Shown here piece by piece: positions 28,016 through 35,374 of a DNA stretch of 41,805 nt. Made by a program: the position numbers and the translations under genes. The notes beneath the pieces were generated by a model that was given only the letters and a program-made list of their open reading frames with translations, did not search any database and was not told where the DNA came from. Every line of letters begins with the position of its first letter. The stretch's first letter is position 1. The stretch is from an uncultured Cyclobacteriaceae bacterium (lineage in GTDB: Bacteria > Bacteroidota > Bacteroidia > Cytophagales > Cyclobacteriaceae). The stretch lies in the NCBI GenBank assembly GCA_947492745.1, contig CANLOE010000066.1, positions 1 through 41,805 on the forward strand, given 5' to 3'.

Positions 28016-28408
28016 TTGAAAATTTATTATCACTTATTTTAAATAGTACTGGGCGTAAAAGTACTGTCTTGAGGACAGTGTCAGCGAAATGGCCTGCCCC
28101 CTAGGGTCCTGCTTTGTAGGAATACCCCCAGCATAGTTTAGTTCCATAGGGCCAACCTACTGGGCAATGGATTGACAAAGGTAGCATATGCTGCTAACCA
28201 GCGAAGATTTCAACGAAATCAAACAAACACACATAAAATTCTCCTGCACCTATGTCACGATAACGTACAAAATAGTATTTGAGGGTTTTATGCGACCATT
28301 GAAAACTAAATCATGTAATTTATAGCCAAACGCAATTGATTTGAGACCAATTGGTTGGTCTCTAAGGTAAAGCCTTTTTAACTGTTATTATTTTCTTTCA
28401 AATCAATT
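28016..28408. other. spacer upstream of TerB-like gene
   Basis: The minus strand carries TACCTTTG (28183-28176), which fits the Bacteroidota -7 consensus TAnnTTTG. Downstream comes a compact GC-richer stretch, and an ACTGTC/GACAGT hairpin lies at 28063-28079 on that strand. No properly spaced -33 TTG was found. A short untranslated RNA is possible but weakly supported. Family F motif lies at 28327-28345. Confidence 0.3.
28326..28348 (+). repeat. family F short motif
   Basis: CAAACGCAATTGATTTG followed by AGACC. Near-identical copies lie at 29451 and, reversed, at 38534, all in spacers. Confidence 0.55.
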
Positions 28409-28876
28409 ATGTTTGTATGGATATACTTATATCTTTTTTGTGGTATATTCACTTTTAGTAAATTAATAGATAAACTTATGGACCGACTACAGGGCAATAT
28501 ACTGACAAAACTGTTTTTTCTGATAACTGGTGCGGATAATGAAACCAACTACCGAGAACTGGCTATGGGTAAAAAAATGGCATCGGAGTACGGCATGGGC
28601 GGAGCTGCTTTCGAAGAAGAAATAGGGCGTTTGAAAAACATACCCAAAAATAGTATCACCGTCGATTGTCTGAAATCCCTAAAGGAACTTCCACGTGAGC
28701 GACAGATAGACTGTATGGCCTGGACGCTTTCCATGGCTTCTGCCGACGGTTGTATCGCCAGTGGAGAGCGGGAGTTTATTCACGATACCTTTGAAAAGAG
28801 CCTTGGTCTCAGCTATGACGATATTATTGAAAAGCGCAAAGCCATCATGGAAAAATTAGGACTGAGTATGATGTAG
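28409..28876 (+). CDS. TerB-like domain protein
   Basis: 155 residues. An N-terminal hydrophobic helix (MFVWIYLYLFCGIFTFSKLI) may anchor it in the membrane. Then comes a helical domain resembling TerB/DjlA-type folds: DCMAWTLSMASADGCIASGE, then REFIHDTFEKSLGL, with the ADGxIxxxE pattern typical of the family. TerB-like domains occur in tellurite-resistance and stress-signalling proteins, often binding metal. No other ter genes are nearby, so the role is open. A later start at MDRLQGN, which would drop the hydrophobic helix, is possible. Confidence 0.65.
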   Translation: MFVWIYLYLFCGIFTFSKLIDKLMDRLQGNILTKLFFLITGADNETNYRELAMGKKMASEYGMGGAAFEEEIGRLKNIPKNSITVDCLKSLKELPRERQIDCMAWTLSMASADGCIASGEREFIHDTFEKSLGLSYDDIIEKRKAIMEKLGLSMM

Positions 28877-29348
28877 CTGTGATGGTCTCGTTTAGTATTG
28901 TTGTGTAAGTGTATGATAAATAATATGTTGTGTTGTGCGGGAGGAAGAGGGCAGCGCAGTGTATCAAAAGTTCTTAATGAGCTATCCATTTGGATACTGT
29001 TGCTGATACTGCTAGCTTGGATTTTTAGGGTCAATGTTGAGCATACAATCAAAGCATCAATAAAATAGCCACAAGACTTCTTCTGTATAGCACGGAAATC
29101 AAGGGCATACGTTCTCTGTAGAATAGATGAGGAAGGAAATGAAAGAAAACTACGATGGGACCGCTGTTTCTGAAAAACAGCATACCAAGTAGCCCGCTCT
29201 GAACCCCCGAAGTCTATCATATCTGTACCACCACCTTATCGGAACACTTCTGGTGGTCTTGAGAATAAACGATACTCCTGAGCGGGCAAACCCTCAATAC
29301 GTAAAGCTATGGGAGAGCGGTCCTACTCAGTTCTGAGAAAAGAAATCA

Positions 29349-29400
29349 TACAAATTTGGAGTTTACATTTTACGTAAGAGTTTGCAGGTTACATGGTTTC
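29349..29400 (+). repeat. diverged family A fragment (A8)
   Basis: TACAAATTTGGAGTTTACAT, then ACGTAAGAG and TACATGGTTT, align with the first 50 bp of family A. The rest is not recognisable. Confidence 0.5.
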
Positions 29401-29450
29401 TGTCACGACAGCACCGAACGTAAAGAAAATGTACTGAGGACGTTTTGTAT

Positions 29451-29473
29451 CCAAACGCAATTGATTTGGGAAA
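29451..29473 (+). repeat. family F short motif
   Basis: CCAAACGCAATTGATTTGGG, second copy; the match to 28326 is almost exact over about 20 bp. Confidence 0.55.
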
Positions 29474-29699
29474 AATTGGACACATGAAAATCACGAGAAT
29501 TATCGGGATTTGGACCCTAATAACCGCTATGCTAATGACTTACTTTATAAATTCGGTGGGAACTATTTCGTCATGATACAGCAATATTTTCCCAAAACAT
29601 TTTTTCTTGAGTATGCATAGGGTCGGCTTGTCGCGCGGGCAAAGGTAGCCTATACCCTAGTTGCGAATATTTTAACAAAATCCAGCACCTAAAGAAGTA

Positions 29700-29790
29700 C
29701 TTATGAAATGAGCGGGAGGAACAAGACAAAAACTGACGATGAATATTATCCCTGCGAATTTCATGTAACCGCTGGAAATCAATTATGCTC
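29700..29790. repeat. family E fragment
   Basis: ATGAAATGAGCG, TGCGAATTTCATGTAACC and TGGAAATCAATTATG align in order with 9560-9720 and 23815-23965. Confidence 0.35.
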
Positions 29791-30002
29791 AATAGACAGT
29801 AAACAGGGAAACAAGCGCGAAGAAGTATCCTAAACGCAAAGAAGCATATGGTCCGCTGATCATTAGCGAATCGGTCATTGCGGATATTCGTAATGGACAT
29901 AAGGCTTCTCTGAAAAAAAACACCTTGTCCCAAGCCATTTACATGGAGGTATCAACTCAAATGGAAATCAAGAGTACATGTCAAAACAGTCCCTTGGTAT
30001 TA

Positions 30003-30161
30003 TACAAATTTGGGTTTTAAATGTCGTATAAGATTCCGCGGGTCATTTTGGTTTCAATCCAGGCGATAACCGCAGGGATAGCAGCGCTATCGCGAGGATT
30101 GTCAACGCAGAGTGAAGCAAAATGAACAGGAAGATAGGCGATATTTAAAAGCTAAGTTTTT
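30003..30161 (+). repeat. family A element, complete (A4)
   Basis: 159-bp copy from TACAAATTTGGGTTTTAAAT to AAAGCTAAGTTTTTA, with TA at the left edge and TTA at the right. The central palindrome has one changed base (GCTATCGC). Confidence 0.9.
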
Positions 30162-30571
30162 ATTAGTGAGTTTTTTAAAAATCCAATAGCTCTACCATGA
30201 ACCGGTAGAAGCCCAGATAAAAAAAATGAGCTTAAATAGCTACATAGACCTATAAAATGATGTTTTTGTCGCTTTTTTCTACATGAAAATGTGTTTCAAC
30301 GACCATTAAAGGCCCGGAAAGGGCATCTGGGAGGCATTAAAATATGAAATTTATAATTTCAACTTTGTATTAACCTTCATTTTTGTAGTATTCAAAATAA
30401 TATATGAATTGTATTTAATTTTTTTTAAATGTTGCTCAAAAAAGGTATATCGGATTTGTATAGTTTTTGTCTAGTGATTTTTCCTGCGACAGATGAAGAT
30501 TCCTTTTATATTAAGTTTGATTCAACTAAAATTATAAAGGGAATTATTTTAATAAACTAAATCGTAAGAAG
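30162..30571. other. spacer upstream of GH16 gene
   Basis: AT-rich 410 bp. A TTG followed further on by TATAGTTTTTG near 30430-30470 is one base off a Bacteroidota promoter pattern, so I do not call it. A CTACC/GGTAG hairpin lies around 30192-30208. Confidence 0.35.
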
Positions 30572-32113
30572 ATGATAACCAAATCTTTACTAACAGCAGT
30601 GGTGGCATTATTGACTACCACACTAGTCATGTCACAACCCACACCACCCAATGGTAAAAAGTGGGAAAAAGTAGACAGGCTATCCGATGAGTTCAATGGA
30701 GGATTCGATCAAGGCAAATGGGAGAAAGTCCTATGGGATTATCCCAACACACCTACAGCGATGATTGCGGAGAATTCAGGAGTTTCGGGAGGAAACCTTT
30801 GGATAAAAGCGACTCTGGACAACAACTCCCAGCGGTGGTTCCAAAGTTCTAGGGTATACTCCGTGGACCAGATCAAGTATCCCATGTACACCGAGTGTAG
30901 CATGATCACCGCGCACCTATCCGCCTACAATACCTTCTGGTTAAACAACGGAGACATTAATGATAGGGATGAAATCGATGTCGTAGAGAACAACTCACGG
31001 CCCAGCTGTTGTCAGCCAAATTTCCCTTGGCAGATGAATTCACAATATTTCCAAGCGACGAACGGAAATACGGTAAGAAATGCAGGAAACTTTGACAATA
31101 GAAACCTATCTCCCAACAATCCCAAAAGAGGGGTTAAATGGAATGAAGGGTACCACACCGTAGGGGTATGGTGGAAAGACGCAAGAAACATTCAATTCTA
31201 TTTGGACGGAGAACCTGCCGGCAGGGTGACGACGGCAAGGGATCTAACAAGAAACCTGAATCTTATATGGGATCTTTGGACAGCAGATGAGAGTTTTCTG
31301 GGAGGGCTTGCAGTACGGAGTCACCTGACCAATAATAACATAAACACCATGAAAGTAGATTGGGTACATACTTACAAGCTTGTCGACGACCCCAATGGCG
31401 GTGGCGGAGGAGGTAATGGCCCTAATCCCAGTGATGCCTATCGGATTGTATCCGTGAAATCCAGCAAGTGGGTATCTCCCATTAACGGTACAGCAGCCAA
31501 TGGCGCTCGGATTGTCAATCATCCCAACAGAAATGGAGACGCGCGACTATGGAGATTCGTAGACAGGGGAGATGGATATACCGAAGTAAAGAATGTGAGG
31601 TCGGAAAGATGCTTGGCTGTACCCGGTGGTAATACTGCCAATGGTGTAGGACTTGTTCAGTGGGACTGTCGAGGCTACCAAGACCAGCAATGGAAAAGAG
31701 TCGCCCGTGACAATGGTCAATTCTCATTTGTCAATAGGAAAACGGGCAAATGCCTCGATTTGGCCGGAGGTAATACCGCCAACAATGTACAGTTCCACCA
31801 GTGGGAGTGTAATGCCAATAACATCAATCAGCGATTCTGGATACTGTCGCCCAACGCAGGCAATAGAATCCAGCTGGGTAAGGAAGACGAAAAGGGGCTT
31901 TCCATATATCCCAATCCGGCCAATAACATCCTCCAAGTGTCAGGTATAAGTGATGTAGAGAAGATTCAATTGATCAACCTACAAGGAAAGGTCATACTCG
32001 AACAGAATGTGTCCTCTCAAGATGCTGAGGCCGTTTTGAATATCGAATCCCTGAATAGCGGTATTTACTTGCTAAAGGTCGACAATACCACCTACCGGTT
32101 TATCAAAGAATGA
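30572..32113 (+). CDS. GH16 glycanase with ricin-type CBM13 and T9SS sorting domain
   Basis: 513 residues. The signal peptide is MITKSLLTAVVALLTTTLVMS. The GH16 jelly-roll (about 25-272) contains the catalytic E-x-D-x-x-E in DEIDVVEN (Glu134, Asp136, Glu139), preceded by NTFWL. The fold details look closest to agarase/porphyranase-type members, but the substrate is not certain. A Gly-rich linker (275-281) leads to a ricin-type beta-trefoil (about 288-427) with repeated ANG..V..W.C and QxW/QRFW motifs, a CBM13 carbohydrate-binding domain. The end (LSIYPNPANNILQVSG ... NSGIYLLKV) is a type A Por sorting domain, so the protein is exported by T9SS and probably surface-bound. A terminator follows at 32179. 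Confidence 0.93.
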   Translation: MITKSLLTAVVALLTTTLVMSQPTPPNGKKWEKVDRLSDEFNGGFDQGKWEKVLWDYPNTPTAMIAENSGVSGGNLWIKATLDNNSQRWFQSSRVYSVDQIKYPMYTECSMITAHLSAYNTFWLNNGDINDRDEIDVVENNSRPSCCQPNFPWQMNSQYFQATNGNTVRNAGNFDNRNLSPNNPKRGVKWNEGYHTVGVWWKDARNIQFYLDGEPAGRVTTARDLTRNLNLIWDLWTADESFLGGLAVRSHLTNNNINTMKVDWVHTYKLVDDPNGGGGGGNGPNPSDAYRIVSVKSSKWVSPINGTAANGARIVNHPNRNGDARLWRFVDRGDGYTEVKNVRSERCLAVPGGNTANGVGLVQWDCRGYQDQQWKRVARDNGQFSFVNRKTGKCLDLAGGNTANNVQFHQWECNANNINQRFWILSPNAGNRIQLGKEDEKGLSIYPNPANNILQVSGISDVEKIQLINLQGKVILEQNVSSQDAEAVLNIESLNSGIYLLKVDNTTYRFIKE

Positions 32114-32178
32114 TACCGGAGAGGGCATAGGCTTGGGAGACACATGATTCTGTGCTATCCAATCCATATCGTTATGAA

Positions 32179-32213
32179 AGAGACTGTTCTGTTCCCGGAA
32201 CAGTCTCTTTTTT
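32179..32213 (+). terminator. Rho-independent terminator
   Basis: AGAGACTGTTC/GAACAGTCTCT stem followed by TTTTTT, 66 bp after the GH16 stop. Confidence 0.9.
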
Positions 32214-32692
32214 GAACAGGAATTACCCGCCCATCCGATAATCGAAAGTAGAAGCTACTGACAGTGGACGAATAGTATTATGGCCCGTTGGAGTATGTCG
32301 GTACACTTCCGATAGTGCTATGATAGCAAGCCTCTATCAAAAATAGGGACGGGGTCATATGGCTCATAAAAGGAGCGGGGCCTAGTAATTTTTCGAGCTG
32401 CAAAAACTTACCTGAGTAATATATGCTACTTTTGGACCTACTTCTTTTTAGGATTTTTACTTACCTTCAATAAGGTTTTTTTTACCTAAAGCTAGTACTG
32501 ATAAGGAAATCGGGAATATCCCTACATTTTTTGGACCGGTATCTGTACCATTTCATTGCGCTTTTATTCTACTGAACGTGTGTTTTCACAGATGGTCAAC
32601 GATAACGGTTCGTTACCCTATTGGATTCAGCAACCTTATAACAACCTGTTCGATGAAATTAGCTACTCATTGGACCTAACCAACACAATATC
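32214..32692. other. intergenic spacer
   Basis: About 480 bp between the two GH16 genes. No repeat copy or reading frame was recognised. The terminator before it means the second GH16 gene has its own promoter somewhere here. Confidence 0.4.
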
Positions 32693-33598
32693 ATGAATTT
32701 TTTATCAAAATTATCTTTAACGTCTTTTACGGCACTGGTATTACTTTCATCCTGTGAAAGCGAATCGCTCAAGCCTGAAAATCAGGCCCGTCAAAAGAAA
32801 GTCGAGCGGAAAGAATTCAGGGCAGCAAATGCAGCAGATGATTTCCGTACCATATTTCGAGATGACTTTGCCGCTTTCAAGGAGAATAACTGGGAGAGAA
32901 CCCATCGTGCAGATTATAACTCTTCTATCTGTGAGTACAAACGTTGGGTACCCAAAACAGTCACCAAAGACGGTAGAACAGCCTTACTTTTGCAAGCCAA
33001 AAAGAACGGTGACAAGTACACTTCCGGACATGTCAAATCAAAAAGACAGTATACGCCACAGCCCGGTGAAGAGTTGAAGTTTCAGGCCGATATCAAGTTT
33101 GATGTGCATAGACATAATGGGAGTTACGGACCTTTGAAAGAAGCCTATGGTCCTTGGCCGGCCTTCTGGACAGTCCACGAACCTGGGTGGCCGACAAAAG
33201 GTGAAATTGATATCTTGGAGTCCTATGCGAGAGGCGGTAGTATCAGTTCGGCCTCCAATGTTTTCTTTGGCTGGAATGTAGGTCAGAACGTTCTGGGACA
33301 ACGCGCAGAACGTCATTATACGGTAGGTGATAATGGATGGCATTATTATCAGATGTTCTGGAAGCGGCACCATGATGGTCGGGATGAAATCAACATCTTT
33401 GTAGATGGAAAGCATACGTCGTATTATTCCAATACGACAGTTAGAGGACTTCGTCTGGACCGATTCGATAGGCACAATATCATGCTGAACTTAAATGTTG
33501 GCGATGACCGCAATATCTTTAACAATAGCAGAATTGACTTGAAAAAGTCGGCTAATATGTACGTAGACTACGTCCTCGTGCAAAAGAGGAATATATAA
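32693..33598 (+). CDS. GH16 glycanase lipoprotein
   Basis: 301 residues. The lipobox LLSSC (Cys21) predicts an SPII lipoprotein. A short linker (22-50) precedes a single GH16 domain with the catalytic GEIDILESY (Glu171, Asp173, Glu176). The substrate-cleft aromatics (PWPAFWTVHEPGWPTKG) and a C-terminal strand (NMYVDYVLVQK) are intact. No CBM or T9SS signal. It probably works at the cell surface or in the periplasm on oligomers released by the upstream GH16 enzyme. Laminarinase, agarase and carrageenase are all possible from motifs alone. Confidence 0.9.
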   Translation: MNFLSKLSLTSFTALVLLSSCESESLKPENQARQKKVERKEFRAANAADDFRTIFRDDFAAFKENNWERTHRADYNSSICEYKRWVPKTVTKDGRTALLLQAKKNGDKYTSGHVKSKRQYTPQPGEELKFQADIKFDVHRHNGSYGPLKEAYGPWPAFWTVHEPGWPTKGEIDILESYARGGSISSASNVFFGWNVGQNVLGQRAERHYTVGDNGWHYYQMFWKRHHDGRDEINIFVDGKHTSYYSNTTVRGLRLDRFDRHNIMLNLNVGDDRNIFNNSRIDLKKSANMYVDYVLVQKRNI

Positions 33599-33612
33599 TA
33601 ATGCACCATTTA

Positions 33613-33772
33613 TACAAATTTAGGTTTTAAATGTCGTATAAGATTCCGCGGGTCATTTTGTTTCAATCAAGGCGAGAACCGCAGGAATAGCAGCGCTATC
33701 CCGAGGATTGTCAACGCAGAGTGAAGCAAAATGAACAAGAAGATATGCGATATTTGAAAGCTAAGTTTGTAT
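33613..33772 (+). repeat. family A element, complete (A5)
   Basis: 160-bp copy beginning 14 bp after the second GH16 stop: TACAAATTTAGGTTTT at the left, AAAGCTAAGTTTGTAT at the right, TA at both sides. It may serve as the 3' end of the GH16 transcript. Confidence 0.9.
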
Positions 33773-33878
33773 TACTCTAGAGAAAATGGCCAACCTCCCC
33801 TGAGTGCTCAAATGGATTGTCCGATCAGAACGACAATTCTTGGTTGCTGTAAGGGGCATGGCCTGGAAAGAGCTGAGG

Positions 33879-33912
33879 ACAGCCATTTGGTTTTGACCAA
33901 ATGGCTGTCTGT
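33879..33912. terminator. hairpin between convergent gene remnants
   Basis: Perfect GACAGCCATTTGGT/ACCAAATGGCTGTC stem with a short loop, followed on the plus strand by TGTATTTG. It lies between the GH16 gene and the minus-strand M57-like pseudogene and could terminate either. Confidence 0.6.
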
Positions 33913-33971
33913 ATTTGTAGTATCCATATGGGGAAATACCTCGGAGCCATAGGATCGAAACTCTTGCACTT

Positions 33972-34502
33972 TTATGAGTCAGGGACTGATAACGAATATC
34001 TCACCGCAAGCTGTCCATTCTTAGAAATGAAGATGGACTGGAAGCCTTCACATAAGCGATCGGAACCATTTCCATACATCGTTCGTATGGCTTTTTTATC
34101 AAAAAACGAAAGATCCCCTAGGCTTTCAAGAGAACCGGGAGTGCCTATACCCAGTACACTGTTCATGATAGAGTTGGTATCGAAAGTAGTGGTGCTGGGT
34201 ACTGGAATGATGCCATTCCCCCGGAATACATCCAAATCGTGATATAAGCCTAGGTTATGTCCCTGTTCATGAGCGATAACATTATTTCATTGGAATTCAT
34301 TCAGAGGACTATTGTCAAAATTACGAGCTCGATTATCAATGATGAACAGATTGCCCACAAGTTCGTGTTCTGTGTGGACAGGAGGTGTGGTTTTGGTATC
34401 AAAACCCCGTTTTTCAAGGTCTTTGATGACTTCTTCGGATGCTCGGGTGACTTTTTGGTTCTCAACTTGCTCAGAGAAACTTTCTTGCTGACAAGAAGCC
34501 AT
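33972..34502 (-). pseudogene. M57-like (HEIGH-type) metallopeptidase, broken
   Basis: The minus strand reads MASCQQESFSEQVENQ, EEVIKDLEKRGFDT and HELVGNLFIIDN, then meets an in-frame TGA near 34305. It continues in the same frame as NNVIAHEQGHNLGLYHD (zinc motif at 34236-34271), STTTFDTNSIMNSVLGIGTP and LSFFDKKAIRTMYG. The order of an N-terminal lipoprotein Cys, a GFDT segment, the HExxHxxGxxH zinc site and SIMN resembles M57 peptidases. The region between the N-terminal part and the zinc site is too short, so a deletion is likely. The signal peptide before MASCQQ is replaced by repeat D1, which begins exactly there. Non-functional. Confidence 0.75.
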
Positions 34503-34800
34503 GAATCCGGTATACCGTTGAAGGGAATCCGAATTCCGGTAGTTCATTTGAAAATTTTTCTGTCCGGCTGCAGCGTTTTCAAAATTTTCCGCGTCCCACA
34601 GGCTGGCCCGAAACCCCTATGGGTTTCGTCCTGCTTGATTTTTGTCAATAGGACCGAGTGTAAAGAAAGGGTTCGGGGAACCCTTTCAGCGCAGGGGCCG
34701 GTCTGCCGCGCAGAAGTAAGCGCCCGGCCGGCTTTAGGCGAAAACGGAGTTCAGGGCGGATAGAGAACATATTGACCACGATTGGAACGATGAAAAGGCA
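34503..34800 (+). repeat. repeat D, copy 1
   Basis: About 300 bp nearly identical to 38724-39022: GAATCCGGTATACCG, GTTGAAGGGAATCCG, CGTTTTCAAAATTTTCC, and a GC-rich GGGGCCGGTCTGCCGCGCAG / CGCCCGGCCGG stretch. GC content is well above the surroundings. Its left edge truncates the M57-like gene. Confidence 0.85.
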
Positions 34801-34853
34801 CCATGTCCAAAATACTTTCCTCAAAAACGGGTATAGGTTGGCCGACTGTTAAA

Positions 34854-35182
34854 CCCGTATCATGCATTGGAAAATCTACTGCGGGTCTAATACAAATTTG
34901 GGTTTTAAATGTCGTATAAGATTCCGCGGGTCATTTTGGTTTCAATCAAGGCGATAACCGCAGGGATAGCAGCGCTATCGCTAGGATTGTCAACGCAGAG
35001 TGAAGCAAAATGAACAGGAAGATAGGCGATAGTTAAAAGCTAAGTTTGTATAAATAGCTGCAAACCGGTCGTTGAACTACGTTTTTTGAATTCACCATAG
35101 CGGTGCTATGCTAAATCCAATAAAACTCCCTGATTTATTGTTATTTAAATCTCCGTTATGAAGTTCCAACGCACGATCCGGG
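34854..35182 (+). repeat. family B element B8, interrupted by family A
   Basis: B copy from CCCGTATCATGCATTGG to CCAACGCACGATCCGGG with TTAAA at 34849-34853 and 35183-35187. Removing A6 and one TA leaves 166 bp. Confidence 0.93.
34890..35050 (+). repeat. family A element A6, nested in B8
   Basis: 161 bp from ATACAAATTTGGGTTTT to AAAAGCTAAGTTTGTA, with TA at 34888-34889 and 35051-35052. The B target GATCTAAATAGC is restored as GGTCTAAATAGC. Confidence 0.93.
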
Positions 35183-35196
35183 TTAAAATTCAGTAG

Positions 35197-35222
35197 TATA
35201 GCTAAGTATATAAGTCTGATGT
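35197..35222. repeat. solitary end of the 477-bp element type
   Basis: TAGCTAAGTATATAAGTCTG matches the terminal sequence of the element inserted at 38678-39154 (AGCTAAGCATATAAGTCC at 39078, GTATATAAGTCTG at 39142). It is a leftover end without a partner nearby. Confidence 0.5.
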
Positions 35223-35374
35223 GTTTTTTGAATGAAGTCATCGAAAACCGTTTCATGAGCACCTATAGAAGTCAGCATAGTAGTGAAAAATGCATTTTTT
35301 GTATAAAACTGTAGTAACAAGAAATGCAGGTAGGACCGACCTACCTGCATTGTTCTTGACTTCTGATTCTGAGT

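Larger units (their letters stand above)
28877..30002. other. repeat-bearing spacer without gene
   Basis: About 1.1 kb. It holds a diverged family A left part (29349-29400), a family F motif (29451-29470) and a family E segment (29700-29790). Minus-strand frames at 28813-29220 and 29571-29933 have no protein-like features. TACCTTTGC on the minus strand near 29645 resembles a -7 promoter element, but no gene follows it. Confidence 0.4.

Noticed and set aside
30400-30480. Bacteroidota promoter (TTG...TAnnTTTG) before the GH16 gene
   Set aside because: The -7 candidate TATAGTTTTTG is one base off the consensus spacing, so it is not strong enough to call.
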